In this document: piece by piece, positions 1 through 15,913 of the stretch
How the letters are laid out: every line of letters starts with the position of its first letter
How positions within the stretch are numbered: position 1 is the stretch's first letter
From: Stichopus chloronotus
Taxonomy: Eukaryota; Echinodermata; Holothuroidea; Aspidochirotida; Stichopodidae
Assembly (NCBI GenBank): GCA_021234535.1
Contig: CM037842.1
Location: forward strand, 11,038,134 to 11,102,133
Length of the DNA stretch: 64,000 nucleotides
Direction of reading: 5' to 3'
The notes under the pieces: model-generated
Database searches by the model: none
Told to the model about the DNA's origin: nothing
What the model saw: the letters and a program-made list of their open reading frames with translations, nothing else
Program-made: the position numbers and the translations under genes

Positions 1-1879
1 TCTCATTTTTCGTAATCCAGTGTCACTGCAACCAAAAACAAAATTTCTTAACTCACACAACAAAATAATGAAACCAAAGAAAAAGAATAGATAGTAAAGA
101 ATTATATGATAAGTTATTTACAATATAACTTAAAAACTCCCAAGTGGCCAGTGGACTCCGACGTAGTTTAACAACAAACCTATCGTTATACAAGGTACAC
201 ACTTGCGGTGTATGTCGCGTTTTTTTTTTTTTTTCTATTCTGTTTGTGGCGGCTGTAGCGAGGGAATTATCGTGTAGCTACACATACCCGTATAGGCGAA
301 TATCGACTGGCAGGTTAATGTTAGAGAAAGAAAGAGAGAGAGAAGGAGAGATCTATAAACAGAAAATAAACTACACCATAGTATAAAATTACAGGTTTTT
401 ACCGAGAAGTGTTTTTGACTTGATCTTTAAATTTCATTTCTAAGTGTTGTTGTATGGATAGCTATTACCAATACTTCAGTACGATTCAGTGGATGCACGG
501 ATGGTTGACACATGTAGGCTGTTGTCTGAAATCGCCTAACTGAGTACACTCTGTGTCCACTATAGGCCTATCTGTACAATACACTATAGAACAGGGGCGT
601 GCAACCTGTCGATAGAGGGGGGAATGCAGCACACTGCCTCCTATGCGGTTCGGCGGGTAACAGTTTTCAATTTTCCCTGTTTTAGTATTTATGACGAGAT
701 CCAAGTTGACTTTGAATCGTAGTTACAACTTGAACTCGCCGTCTAGTTCAGAATATCATCAAAACAAAACAAAAAAGATCGCTCCGACTATGTAACGAGA
801 TTATTCTCAGTGAAAGAATGAATTTCCGGTCGGTTTCGGTGATTCCTTTCATTCACAGCGACGTTTAAAGCATGATGCAGACTTTGAAGGAGCAAAAATA
901 GCCTTCATTGTCTATTCTCCATCATTCTCTTCCATTCGATGCCAATCTGGAAAATACCGATCTACGATATGTTTTTTTCAGTAGAAATTTCATTCATAAG
1001 ATTGGTAATTACGGCGGAAAGAAGAGTGATTCATTTTTTTCGAGTAAAAAGTTAGCAGAACCAGGCCCTGTAGTAAATGCCCGGCTTTTCCGTGTGAAGG
1101 CCCAACAACAAAAACGCATTGCTTCAGGAAATTAGGCTTCTTTTGGACAAATAGGCCATGCTACGGTAGTTTGTACAGCTTTTGTAACTATACAAAATAT
1201 AGCCAGACTTTTGGTGCACTTTTGACAAGTGCAGGAAAAACAGCATCCTGCTTTAACCGTTTATCACTTACGAAAATAAAATAATTCACTTGAAGGACTG
1301 TAATTTCTGAATAACTGGTAACATGCAAACTGTCCATGCAAAACTTAAAGTGTAGTTTCCCAACAAATGGCCCATATCCATTGACAAAGAGGTAACGCAA
1401 GGCTAAAACTCCTGAGGGCGATTGAAGGGGTGGGTGCAGAAGGGGTTTTGGCTAAATGGTGGGACTCACCCTCCAGTAGTCTTTTTGTGTATGGTTACAG
1501 CAAGTAATTTGTCCTAACATTTGAATATGTTACACACCCCTGCTGCTTAAGAAGACTTCCATTGACTTACAGACGAAAAAGAATATTTCTTCTTCATGTT
1601 ACTGAAATGTTTACTTTATTTCGCTAACTCTAAACAGAATGTATAGCAAAAAAAAAAAAAAAAATGTGTTTTATAACAGGGGTGGTCAACTAGTCTAAAA
1701 AACCAGTCAAATGCGGACCGCCAAAAAGCATCACACGGCATCAAAACTTTCTGTTGAACGGAAATGAAATTTAAAGAGAGAGAGAAAAAATACAATAGAA
1801 CTCACAAATATATTGTGGCTTCATTGATGATGTCAGGAAGAATATTTTTTTGATAGGTGTGCCAAACGACTTTTTACCT
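1..1879. other. Non-coding, nothing recognised
   Basis: AT-rich. Two poly-T/poly-A runs (near 220 and 1649). 'caggggtggtcaac' at 1677 resembles the terminus of hAT elements, but no matching 3' end was found. Confidence 0.5.
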
Positions 1880-2285
1880 CGAACCAAAACAACAGGATTC
1901 AGGTACTCATATGGTTCAACAACATACCAAACATAATATTTGTCCAAGTTTTCCTTTTTGGAATATAGTTTTTACGAAGTTTTAACAATTTGACCCCTGT
2001 TGATCTCAAATGACCATTCACGTCCATAAAAAACAAGAGTGTTCATGTCCTTACAATGGTGCCTCTACATACCAAATAAGAGATTTGTACAAGCTACCCT
2101 TCTTGAGATATCACGTTTACAAGCTAGTCACAATTTAACCCTGCATGTTGACCCCAAATGACCTTTGACTTCCACAAAAAACAATAGTGCTATCTTGATA
2201 GATACTTCAACATACTAAATATGAGATCTGTCCAAACTTCCTTTCCCCTTCTTGAAATATAGTCGTGTTTACAAGGTAGGCTTCA
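1880..2285. repeat. Tandem ~145 bp repeat, about three units, with TGACCTTTGAC words
   Basis: The order 'tgtccaagtttnc...ttgagatat...gtttacaag...aatttgacccctgttgatc...aaatgacc...tccacaaaaaacaa' recurs near 1940, 2083 and 2229. TGACC half-sites resemble nuclear-receptor DR1 elements, but the period marks this as a repeat family. I recall similar text from echinoderm genomes; not verified here. Confidence 0.6.
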
Positions 2286-4036
<1,751 letters not shown>

Positions 4037-7000
4037 TCGCCCTTTCCCTTTGCTGATGACCCGCTGTTCTCATTGAGCTACTGGGGAGGATATTTCCCCA
4101 TCTGTCAAAGTAGGTAATTTGTCATGTTTGGCGCTCAATAAATCTTCCATGACAAAGATGGATGGGGTCTTTGAAAATTCATTACTTCACAACTGTTTGG
4201 GGTTCATGTTGATAACTTTACTGTATATATTAAGCTATATAAGCAAACCAACGAGTTTTTTTTTTTATTTCTGTCCACTCTCATGCAAAATGTGACAAAA
4301 CTTTATTTCATTCACCAATGCACAATAAGTCTCAAATAATGTTCAATGCGTATGCGTGCTTATTTATGATTTCCCGAAGTTGATGAAAATTTAATAGGAA
4401 GAGGTGAAAAACAAAAGTAAGATGAGTCGAGAGAAGAAATTGCAAAAAAAAAAAGGTGGAAAGAATCCCAGTCTGAAATACAGTGACGTCATTGAAAAAG
4501 GTCGGTGCGTCTTCTTTGTTATTTAGTAATCATAAAATTCATCAGCCTGGGAAAGACAAGATAAATTATGCATTTTTGTTTTGATTGTGTCTATTCGAGA
4601 CGTTTGGTCATCTTTTATCTGCTAAACTTACCACTAAAAACTTCCGCTTTTAAATGTTGCTTTCGCGGTGTAACGTAAACAAAATGCAGTTTAAACGGCA
4701 GCTACCTTTTCATCGTCTTAAGGCCATTTAATGAGAACATTACACTGTCTAAACTTCCATAAACCTAAATAGAATTTCAGTGTCACGCAGCATCATGTCT
4801 TCACCTAACGTCACTTGGATTTACATGCTTCCTTAAGTCTGCAGGGTTTATACGACCTCTAGATGCGTTATTTTACATCGCAAGTCCTTCCATTTTAGGT
4901 ACTGTGGCAATACTCGACGTAAAGACATATTTGAACCATATTCTGAGGGAAGAAATCAAGCCGAAGAGTCTATAAAACTGCCAGAGTGTATACTCTGCAA
5001 ACACGTCGCAAACTGACATAGTATAGTCTGTCAGTTTGCTAAGTGTGTAACCAGTATTTAATTCGACATCCCAATAAGAAGTTCACTGACAGACATACTT
5101 GAAATGCAGTCGACTGCCTGCAAAAATGCTGTTTTCAAGTCGCCTTTGTTCCTGTTGCCTACATTTAGGTCAACAACTCTGTGATCCTAGCCCTTTTAAG
5201 CACGAAGATACCGCGAATGGTTAAGTTCGTTAAACGTCTATCTGCTTCGAATTAGTTCCATTTTTACTGGGGTAGAATATCCTACGAACATTTGGTGTTA
5301 CAGTCTATCATAAAAGGCATATTAGGGTTCAGAAACGGCAGTCGCGGGCGATTAAAGGCCACTATACTAAGGGAGACTGCCACACTGGTACCGTTCTTTG
5401 CACACGTCTGTTCAGTTGATAGCAAACGACCCCCGTCGACGTTTGCTTTCGACAGACGACCACGTCATGGTCATGCAACTGCTTGCATGGCTTGCCGGTA
5501 AACAGCACATTGCACTGCGCAAGCGTATAACAGTAATCATCCGTACGCGCTAAAAACAGATACCGACCTAATTTATTCGAGCTCGTTCGACTCGATTTTA
5601 CCAATACTTTGGTCGATTGTGTCGCAGGAAAAGTAGCAATTATATGTAGTAGGCTCTTGTTTCAGTGGCGTAGCGAGACATATTCAGAGGTGTGGGTGGC
5701 CCCCTTGTGGAACCCCTGCTAAGTCAATGCCTAGTACGTTTGATATAGGCTCGGCCTGTGTGCGTCTCCACTCAAAATCGTTGTCTTAGTTTGTACGCCG
5801 TTTCTTCCGTCATCCCCATGACAAATCTTGGTTTCTTCACTGCATCACTACCTTTTTTCTGAGCGGGGGGGGGGGTAAAAATTTGATTCTTATTTGAGCA
5901 ACTGGAAGTCTTGCCCCCCCCTTGATTTTTTTCGGTGGTCGCCCTCGTCACGGTTGTAGGGTGGAGGTGCTTTCTATAAGAAGGAAATAACAAGTTTTCG
6001 AGAATCTTATCGAACTGACCCGACAAATATTCCCCTCCCCCATATCACAACAGCCCGAATCCATACGCAGTGTCTTCCTTGTCATTGATCTTTGTCATTG
6101 GCGAGGGGGGTGGGGGCAGTGTGAGTCGGGGGGGGGTGTGAAAGTACCGCCGCTGTTTTTCAAATACCGGTTAGTAGTACTGTGAGTTACCGACATTTCA
6201 CAGGAATAGAATCTCATCTACTATGCAGTTGAAGTACAATCCATAATGTCAACCCTCCCAAGTGAAAGTGCATACACTCTATGACTACACGTATATACGT
6301 CAGTGTGTTGGTCACATACACATACATGGTTTAAGCCAAATGTGGCTTGAAGAAATGTTTGAATAGTTTGGACTAAGAAAAAGGGTACCGGAGGGTACGG
6401 GGGGGGGGGGGTACACGAGGGAGGACACTGGTGATAGAACACAAATCCGAATCCCATGACGATTACCTAAGACAATACCACTCGACCCTCACGAGAGATG
6501 CTTCAAATGAATTTGAATGATTTCAGATATACTCAAATGAACACAAATATTGTTGTTTATTGTACCCACCTATTTCCTCAACACAAGAGCGCAATACCTG
6601 GCCTACGCTATACTGCTATACATAACAGCTAGAGGCTCCGACACGGGGGATTCAACGCAAAGGAAACTGTAGTGTACAGAGCTTGTTGTTGTGGTATGGC
6701 ATAATACGGGAAAACGATGTATGTCCCATATTGGGCCTATGATATATATATAAAGGAAACGTGGACCGATAAATGGGGATTGCTTTTAAATCGTATTTTC
6801 AGAAACGCCATATCTTCCGTTTGCTGCTGTCCTTAGTCGTCTGTATTCACGAGGTACAGCAATGTACAGGTAGGATGTTCAAGAGCTGTAGGAAGATTCA
6901 GTCAGCGGCAGTATTGTTCGCTGTTTTAAACACAGCCAACGTATTGCGAACGTCAGTTTTTTTCAAAGGGTTTAGCGTAGATATTTCTTTCGTAGATTTG

Positions 7001-8019
7001 TCATTGGGCTTTTCACTGGTAGAGAGACTATGAAATATTGCGCCCCCATAAAACGGCCGAGACCACCTTTAAGGCACCTTCCTATGATGAACGTAGGGTG
7101 CCATACGACTTCGTCTACTGCATAGAGCTTTCGATACGAAGAGACCGCCGACATGATGACAAGTTTTGCTTTCCTTAACCTTAATGGTATTAGGACTCTC
7201 GGATGATAATAGAGATCTTGACGCGTGAAGCAATCGATAATGACCTAACAGGAAGCCGCACTTTTTTTCTGGATTAGCTCACAAATTTTCGTCTTGAATT
7301 TATGCCTACATGGCCCAACCGGGATTTATCTAGCTAGTGTGGGATTTGGGGGATTTGAAATAGCTGACGTGTCCATTAGATAGCTTTTTTTTTGTTGCTA
7401 TAAGTGAATGGGGAGTACGGAGTCCGTTTAAGGGTTCCTCTGTACCAAGGCGAGTATGAAACTGGGTAATGCACTTGAAGGGAACATTTGCTCCAGAGTG
7501 AATTAGTATACCCCCCCCCATATGCTTACTCATGAGCGGCGCTTTTTCATCACGTGGTATCATTTTTGTTGTTAAATTGTTTAATTTCCCAGCATAACAA
7601 ATTTCTTTTGCATTACTGATACTCAGCAACTTTAGAAACAGTATTTATCAGAGAAATGAAGAAGAACAGCCAAATTTTGATAGTTTTTCAAATTTAAGTA
7701 GGCACGACTTCTTTTAAAAAAAGTTTCAGTTTAGTCTTCTCTCTTCTTAGAACTGTCTTTCTTCTTTGTTTTCTAACTTGTTAGTCTTTTCATTATCAAT
7801 TAATTTCCTTCTCCCTTCACCCCCAATCTTTATTTTTGTACCTAGGTAAATCACTTAATGGTTATGGAGAAGAGGTATAAAGTCACGTCCTACCCAGTTG
7901 CCCCCAACCCCTACCGCCTCGCATCTTCTTTCCCTCACCATCTTAAATTTGTAAAGCGAATAAAATGCAGAAATGCAACAGCGCAAAAGTGCCAAAATAC
8001 GTTCTCACGGGGATTGCTG
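4037..8019. other. Non-coding with G-rich patches
   Basis: G-runs near 5866, 6105-6137 and 6399-6411, a C-run at 7510, and a hAT-like 'cagtggcgtagcgag' at 5664 without a partner. No gene recognised. Confidence 0.5.
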
Positions 8020-8125
8020 TTGATCCGATATGAGACCTAACACAATAATTTGCAGTATATGCTTTCATATGGCCCGATATGAGACCTAGCACAATAATTG
8101 CAGTATATAAGTTCATATGGCAGTA
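8020..8125 (+). repeat. Tandem duplication of a ~50 bp unit
   Basis: 'cgatatgagacctaacacaataat' ... 'ttcatatggc' occurs twice in direct order with a few substitutions. Confidence 0.75.
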
Positions 8126-8268
8126 ATTGCCGCTATTATTCCTGGTATATTCTAGGCTTAGGCTAGATTAAGCACCGCTTGGTCAACTGTACCAGCCTAT
8201 TTAGCTTGTGACCTAATACACGCTTGATTGGCCAGAATATCCCACCGAGAATTCTTGCCTTTTTGGTT

Positions 8269-8295
8269 TTTGTGTGTGTGTGTGTGTGTGTGTGG
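8269..8295. repeat. (GT)n microsatellite
   Basis: About 12 GT units. Confidence 0.9.
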
Positions 8296-10564
8296 ACAGT
8301 ATTCTTCTCACTTTGGCTGCAGTCCGTTGGTTGTTTTTATCATTAACCTTCCCAGTTACCGTTCAGTGATGTTCAAACCCGGTGACACAAAACCAAATGA
8401 CAAAATTCTGTCGAAACAAGCTTTATTAACTAACGTGAAGTATCTTTGTGATATAAGTGACGACTTTATCAGTCACCGTCAAATTAATACAAAATGCGAA
8501 AGTTTAACTTTTCAGAAATCACAGAATTAAACCCTTCTCTCTGTCTTTGCAGTCTTTTTTTTACTTATTACGTATAAAAAAGGTTATAGGATATATTAAT
8601 TGAAATTCAGGTTTAATTCATTTGATTTAGTCTAAATTTCATAATTTTAAGTTGAGCTATATTCTAATCCAGCAACGTATTGCTATCCCGGAGTTAAGTT
8701 ATAAGGTAAAGTGCGGAATTAAGTCCTTACTGTTAGGCCGGTAAGGATATTTGTTGACAACATTGGGGTCAGTTGGCTCAGTTTATGCAGACAATGCGTA
8801 TGAATTTCTGCTGCATTGGTTCTGAAATTAGCACAAAACACTGCTTAAATATTTCTTCGAACCATACTCACGGATAATTTGACATATTTTATATTGACAA
8901 GCAGACAGCATTGATTAATATTGTTGAGCCTATACCCATTTACTTAACATGTTAGTCAAGAACACAATCCACTCCCTGAGGAGTCTGATCAAGCCACCGA
9001 TGATAGAACAAGTAAAAGAAAACAGTGCGAAATAATTTGTGTGGCAGGATGTCATTTGAAAGTGGATTATGTAGTTATTTTTAGATTTTACGTGAAACCA
9101 ATTTATGAAAAGTACCGCACTTGCCTTTTTCATAGTATGCGCACTTATAAAAAAAAATCATTAATATTTCCACTGTCATTTCTGTTTCGACCGATTCGAA
9201 TCTACAAATACGTTTAAATCAATAGTTGTGGTACTAAGTAATTAAACCAGAGTCTACATGTGTTGGTACAAAACCGACCTGAACAAGGGGACACTTAAAA
9301 CGAATGTCCGTACACACCGAACGCTCACATACAAATGCACACACATATAAAACCACAGAATTGAGCTGGGCGGAATGTAATGAGCCTCCTACTCGCTTTA
9401 GTTGTAATAAAAAAAATCTATAAATCTATGAAAAGATAAAATCTGAAAAGAATGCCTTTTGAAAGCTGCAGAAAAAAAGGGCAGAAAACCCCCAAATTGA
9501 ACTGTAACTCGAGCAGACTCAACCGTGCCTTGGTGGTCTATGGATCTAGTTTTATGCGCAGGGGGGCGGGGGGATCGCATATCAATTTGCACATAGGAGT
9601 GGGTGCAATGGGCAACAGATCAGCTCTAAGTCCCTGCGGGCTTGCGTCCGGCAAATCCCCTTCCCCGACAGTCCCCGATTTACTTACAAGAGCTGGCAAA
9701 CGTGCATATATAAAACGTGTTTGTACTGATGTTAAGTTAAGTTGCACCTTTTGTGATTGTTTATCTCACGACTTTAAAAACAGGCCATTAATTTTCAAAC
9801 CTTGAAGGAAATTCTAAACCAAGCGCTGCCCCCGGTTGCCAAGGGGTATCGAGAACCGTAGTTATACGTCCATTTTAAAGTTGGGACTTCTTGTTCTTAC
9901 TTCTTACTTCTTGTTCTTCAGTAATAAAAATAATTCCCATCTATGGTATATAATATATTTATATACACATGCATACATATGCAACTATGCATATAGATAT
10001 ATATATATATATATATATTCTGTAAATATACAGACATTTTTTCAGTGCAGAGAATCTGGAAGAGAACTTTTAGAAGAGAACTTACCCTCTGCTACAGCTT
10101 TCTTGTAATAACTCGGTTGACTAATCTAAGGGATGTTATTGTACAGTTTATTTTCTTTGTACTTCTGCTTAATATGTCCCCCTCGTGCACAGTCAGCGAT
10201 GGAAGGTGAACTTTCTCATCCTAACGCTGCACGTTTAAAAAAAAGGCATCTGAATCCTTGTAGCAAATATATTGTGTTTGAAGTTATGCCGTTGATATCA
10301 AATGAATTCCTCACTATCGTTCGACGTGTGCCTTCACATTATACGGAAGAGTTTACGTGACCTTCACTTGAAATCGACCAGGAAAGTTGAGGGTATGCAA
10401 TAGAAACAGGAGGGAGAATGTTGGCTTGCTGTGTAGCTGCGGCCTTACCTAACGCCAAAACATATAGAGAGGATGCTTTGCCACAAATCCTATACGGTCT
10501 ACGTGATAGAATTTTGACAATTTTGGCCACGATGTTAGGAAAACGGTGATACCATTTCAGGTGA
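8296..10564. other. Non-coding apart from short repeats
   Basis: Holds the (TA)n tract at 9995 and nothing else recognised on either strand. Confidence 0.45.
9995..10018. repeat. (TA)n microsatellite
   Basis: About 12 TA units within an AT-rich stretch that also carries ATGCATA words. Confidence 0.85.
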
Positions 10565-10924
10565 TTAAAAAGAAATAATGTGTTCAAAATGCACCAAGAT
10601 GGCAAACGATTAAAACATTTTTTATCCTTGTTATGCCAGTCAGTCTCATCAATAAACATTATTTTGGAAAAGGTTCATCTCCTCAAAATATTATTCTTAA
10701 GATGAACTACGTGGAGGGGAGGGGGGCATGCGTCATTTTAATTTTTGAAAGTTTGGATGATCAAATTGTTTTCGAGGAACAAATAACTAAATTTTTATCT
10801 GCGCAAAACGTATGGAAAGAAATACCGTACTTAATTATTTTGAACAATCCGTCACTCTTTTTCCATATGCATTGGTTGTAAAATTACGATATTTCTTCCA
10901 AAACCAAACGTCCATTTCCCTTGA
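10565..10924 (+). mobile_element. TTAA-MITE family A, copy 1
   Basis: About 360 bp non-autonomous element. The left end is TTAAAAAGAAAT, the right end ATTTCCCTTGAA. It shares the internal blocks 'tctcatcaataaaca', 'ttcatctcctcaaaa', 'aactaaatttttatc' with the other four copies. No coding capacity. TTAA borders suggest mobilisation by a piggyBac-type transposase. Confidence 0.6.
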
Positions 10925-12315
10925 AGGTTGGCGCATATTACATGTATTACCCTCTTTGTACTCTCTTGTTGAAGTGCAGCCGGCTTTGCATCTTTCTCAT
11001 AGCACATGTAATTTCTATGTACGGTAGGACAAATAATACAACTCACATTGTGGAGACTTGACGATGGCACACACAGGAGACTGAGTAAAGAAACATAGGC
11101 CTACAACAGAGGTAACAAAAGTAACAAAGGAAAAGAAGAAAAAAATTAGGGAAATTGATTTAAGATATGCTTATACTGCCACCTATGTAGCAAATAATGT
11201 GACACGTTTGATTGAAAGGACAAATTTTCCGGTATATTGGTTGTTATTGAGAAGTAACAGAGAATAATTTTCGAATAGTGTAGGCCTAGTAGATGATATG
11301 TGTTTGTCATGTATCGCATCTCCATGTCATGTATCGTAACCTTCACATGATCGATGTACCGATGATGTAGTTAGTCTGTGTGACAAATAAGGTGAACGGT
11401 TGAGGGCAGTATCCATCAGGATAGATACAACTGCAGACGTGATTCGAGAAACAGGCTGGCTACAGGTGAATGACGAGGCTAATCAGTACTGTTCGATGGT
11501 TATGGACAAACGGTCGATTCGGAACGTAGGCTGTACACAGAGCATGTGGTAGGCTATGCAGATATCAAGGTCGAAAGAATATGGGAATGGGTTAACCTGG
11601 ATATGAGACAGAAATATGTAGGAAAAATAATAGGATATGAAATAGATTACATGGCCTAACAGGACGGTGTGGTTCATTAGGAGTTGTAGATGACCAGGCA
11701 GCTAGGTTTACGTGATGAACCACAGGGGACGCCACCCCGGCTCTCCCGGACTTTTATAAGGCAAAAGCCTAGTTTTATAGGTTTACACTAAAATTGCTTC
11801 AGATGTGCGCAGGTTGGAATTAGAACTTTCATCAATTTCCTCTTTGTGTGAAGAGTTTAAATCCTCACCATACGCCTCGTATCTTTCTCAATTATCACAG
11901 CCTCCTAAAATCCCCTAACATTCCTAAAATTATGAGTTGGTTCACTCACTGAAACAATGTGAACAACGAGTGAGGCTATTAAAAGGTGGTTTGTTTGTGT
12001 TCTTACCCCCTTACCTGTCGACACTGAACAAATGGACTCTAGGCTTTAGGCAAAAGTTCGGAAAGCTCATATCCTGAACGACAATCCCTGGGGCGCCATA
12101 TTTGCCGTATTACTAAAAGTGGTCATCTAGTGTGTAAACGCTAATTTCGATCACCGAAAGAAGTCCGCATCGTAGATATGGTGGAAAATTGTAAAAGCCT
12201 TGTTCAGACGGTTCGTTTTATCACGTGATACCTAGGGGATTTCTTGAACGAATACATTGTACCTGTCCGGGTTCAGTCATGTGACCAGTTTTAATAGGTA
12301 CATTGGGTGGTATTA
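10925..12315. other. Non-coding, nothing recognised
   Basis: AT-rich, between two family-A MITE copies. Confidence 0.45.
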
Positions 12316-12683
12316 TTCAAGGGTAAATGGGGGCGTTTAAAATGCCCCGACACGACAGCCGTCATCATTGTTAAAACCATCTCGACTGGTCAATAAATAT
12401 CTTGCAAAAACCTAAGGTTCGTCTCCCCAATACGTTGTACATCTAAGGTGAGTCATAAAAGCCGCATTATTCGAAATTTTGAAATTTTAGGAGAGGAAAT
12501 TATTCTTGAGCAATGTAACCTCTAACTGAATTTCTCCCGGTGAGAATTTTATTTCTTGAAAAAAGAAAGCTGCATACCTGCATTGTTTTGCATAATGTCT
12601 CATTCTCTGTCCGTAAATTCTGGTTTTAAAAGCAGGATTTTTTTTTTCTTTTTGTGTGGAACAATCACAATATTTCCCTTTAA
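12316..12683 (+). mobile_element. TTAA-MITE family A, copy 2
   Basis: The left end is TTCAAGGGTAAAT, the right end TATTTCCCTTTAA. Internal blocks 'gcgtttaaaatgc', 'ggtcaataaatatcttgca', 'ttattcttgagcaa' and 'atttcttgaaaa' are shared with the family. Length 368 bp. Confidence 0.6.
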
Positions 12684-13949
12684 GTTTTCTTGACGTCACT
12701 ACTGAGCTAACGATATGCCGTATAGAAAAAAACTATAGACCTGTCATGATAGATGAGAAGTATTGGTATTGCCAACCGAATATAAATTATTCGATGGGGA
12801 CAAAGGATGAGTCCAAACGTCTAGTCAGGTTTCACCCGGTATTCTATCACTTGATTCAAGGAATACCACTATAAATGCTGGTACGTATATTACTAAAGCC
12901 TAGGACCGTGTTAATTTCTCCATAAAAAGTTAATAAACAAAACCGCAGGGAAGACATTGCATGTGGTTACACATGTCATCTTTACGGTGTCTCATTTCTC
13001 AGTTTTTTTTCGCAGTTCCAACCTTCGCTCATATTTCATTCTTTTGAAATGCTGAGAAGCGTTATTAGGTTTTAGGTGTGTACGTATGCAGTATACAATG
13101 TGTGCGTATGTACTTCAAGTCAACGGTAAGTATATGCGTGCAGGTAGACTTGCCCTAAGTCGCTCACGTTCTGCTCCCTTCTACCTCTCATGAAGTTTTT
13201 TTTTTTGCCTACGCTCAAGACGTCATCCGAATATACCACTATTCTTACATTTTCTGCTGCGGTATGTACAGCTACCGAACTATAGCACTTGTTTCTAATG
13301 GTCCTTGCACAAACAAACACACACACTGCAAAGGACTGCTCAATGAAGTGGCTTGCCACGCCCAAGAGACATGTATCTTTTTCTTCGTTTGAAGTTATCA
13401 TTTTTACTCGTTGATTGTTTTATTCTCCCCTAATTAAGGATGAATATATTTGAAGATAACTAGCTGTTGTCATCCAATCGGCGTTGAGTATTATGTGACA
13501 CTTGCTGCTGGATATTCATTAAGACAAATATTCGCGCTATCAATGTTGAGCATAACAGTAGTATACGTATACTACACATATTACTGCAGTACGAACACGG
13601 ACGTACATGCAGTGTCACCTCTTGTGCACTAACGATAGTGGCTAACCTGGTGAACTTTTCAGTTCAAGAAGCAAGAAGTCTTGAAAACAATTGAAACATT
13701 TGCGAAATCTCTGTACTATCTCTCCTAAGTCTACGTGCCTGTATACACATCGATTCATTTGGTTAAATCAGTGACAAGATGCGACAATAAAAAATTTGGT
13801 TCAAATGTGAACACAACTGTCTTTAGCTAGCACTGTATAAAAAGGGCTAAGACGGTCAGCTTACAAATTACAAGCAGCAACAAATTGATAAATATTTATG
13901 TTGAAAAACACCCGCTCAAAGTATGACGTCACCAATTGTAAAAGCTACA
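12684..13949. other. Non-coding, nothing recognised
   Basis: Ordinary AT-rich sequence with a poly-T run near 13200. Confidence 0.45.
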
Positions 13950-14085
13950 AGTCTCTGGTGGGCAGCCGGCTGGTGGCGGTAGTACAGTGTAACAAGGTTT
14001 CAATGACTTTTTGGAGAAAGCTGCGAGAATGTTCCTCGTGTAGGGGCAGTCTGTGAAAGGGAGAGACAACCGCAGAGATCCTATT
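13950..14085 (-). other. Orphan exon-like stretch, unknown
   Basis: On the minus strand a strong acceptor (TGTCTCTCCCTTTCACAG) is followed by a GC-richer open stretch reading LPLHEEHSRSFLQKVIETLL before a stop. There is no supporting partner exon and no firm family. A weak resemblance to the N-terminal region of PLP-dependent decarboxylases was not pursued. Confidence 0.2.
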
Positions 14086-14189
14086 AGGTGCCCCAGCTGG
14101 GAGACGACAATCACGAGAGACTTGGAGCAAGTCTTGCATGCAGGCATGGTGTAAAAAAAGAGAACAGAAATGAATGCCAATGGCAGATT

Positions 14190-15060
14190 GACGTTCAGAT
14201 GTATGGATGGAAAGACAGGTGATGGTGGATAGATGAATAGGTGGCTTGACGGATGGATGAATATTTAAAGATCTGGATGGATGGATGCTGATGGATAGAT
14301 GAAGACACAGATAGAGATATGGATGAACGGGAGATGGATGAACGGAATGATGAATGGATAAACAGATAGATGCAGATGGATCAATTGATAAAGAGATAGA
14401 TGGACTGAAAGATGTTGATGAGTAGATGGATGAATGGATGGATAAATGGATGGTTAGATGCTGATGGTTAATGGGGTGACAGATATATATTTATCGATAA
14501 GTATTGGATGGGTATGAATTTTGGAGTTATTGTTATGTAAATATTTTCTGTCAAAGTTCTCCTCGTCAACTCATGGTGATTCTCATCGTTCTCAGTTCAA
14601 CCATAGTTTAAAGAGGGACCGTATAACATCTGACTGGTCCAAACTTCTTGGCTGGCCACTGCAGTAGAAGCATAATATATTTATGCACCACACTGCATCA
14701 CTTTCCTTTTGGCTCTCTTTATTCACTCCTAGGGCCTTCCTCAGACTCCTTATTCATGTCCTAGGGTCCCTAGAAACAAAGTTCTAGATATGCCCTTGGG
14801 ACGTATTCGATTACCTTTGACCCACCCTGAAAACAACCAGTGTGGCGCCACTTGACGGAAAGTTAGATGCATGGAAGGATAAAAAATGATTGGTAGTAGA
14901 TGTGCGGATGAGCCGACAGATGCCTATGATGGACCAGCAACTCCCTGGATGGAGTCATTCTGATAGATGTGAAGATAAAGTTATGGATGGTTAGATGTTG
15001 ATGGTTAGTTAGGTGGACGCATACGTGGACAGACAGATAAACACTGGGTGGTCATGAATA
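14190..15060 (+). repeat. Degenerate GATG/GGAT tetranucleotide-rich region
   Basis: GGATGGATG, GATAGATG and related words dominate 14190-14480 and return at 14880-15050, with a plain 400 bp insert between them. It is an old tetranucleotide array split or eroded in the middle. No gene. Confidence 0.75.
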
Positions 15061-15913
15061 AACATGAATTACTGGTATTGGTATAGACGGAAAGGCCGCG
15101 AAAAAAAAAATACAGTAGTCATCTTTTAAGACAGGTTTGTTGTAACATATTCCGATGTCTGTAAGAACATGGAGAAATTGTGAGAGCAATGGCCGCGGTA
15201 ATTTGGGATGGGGAAGCGAATTTTAATGCCAGGGGACTTATCACGTCTGGATTGCTAGTTTTGCAGTAAAAGAATTTTCCTGTGACTCTCATTGCTTTAC
15301 CGTCATGATCACTGGACTACAAATGGACAGAATTACTGAAAACTGGCGGTGGAGTAATAAGCGGTGGAAATATGATGAAGAGGGCGACTGGTGGGGGGGG
15401 GGTGAGTTGTTGTAAGTAACAGAGACGATTGAGGTCGGTTCTGAATACTACTTGAAAAAAAAATCGAACGTCTTAAATATCATGACTTATTGTCTTAAAC
15501 TATTGCATATTCAAGGCTGAACGTTTATCATTAAGTGCAGCCAGTCTTGCTACGCTGCACTTGTTGCTCTTATAGGCTACAACCTTCTTGTGAGAGTTTA
15601 CGGTAGGTCTACATCATAACATGAGACACAGCATTGGCTTGCAGTAGTCAAAATGATCTTTCGAGATACGAGTATATGACGAAACACTTTTCGTAACAAT
15701 GGTGGAAATAAAGTTTGATACGTAATAGCGATGAGATTGGGACCGAAATACTAAAAGAAATATCAAGTTAACGTGCATTTTTAAATCATACTATAAAATG
15801 TCTAAGTCAATTTACAAGCTAAAATGATATATTTGCGAGATTGCTCCCTAAAAAAGTAAGAATCCCTCTCTTTTGATTAAGGCACAATGCTTATATCTTG
15901 AAGAGTGAGGTTC
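15061..15913. other. Non-coding, nothing recognised
   Basis: A G-run at about 15393-15401; otherwise featureless. Confidence 0.45.

Noticed and set aside
5664..5720. hAT-type terminus cagtggcgtagcgag (also 1677 and 24604)
   Set aside because: No matching inverted end or 8 bp target duplication was found for any of the three.
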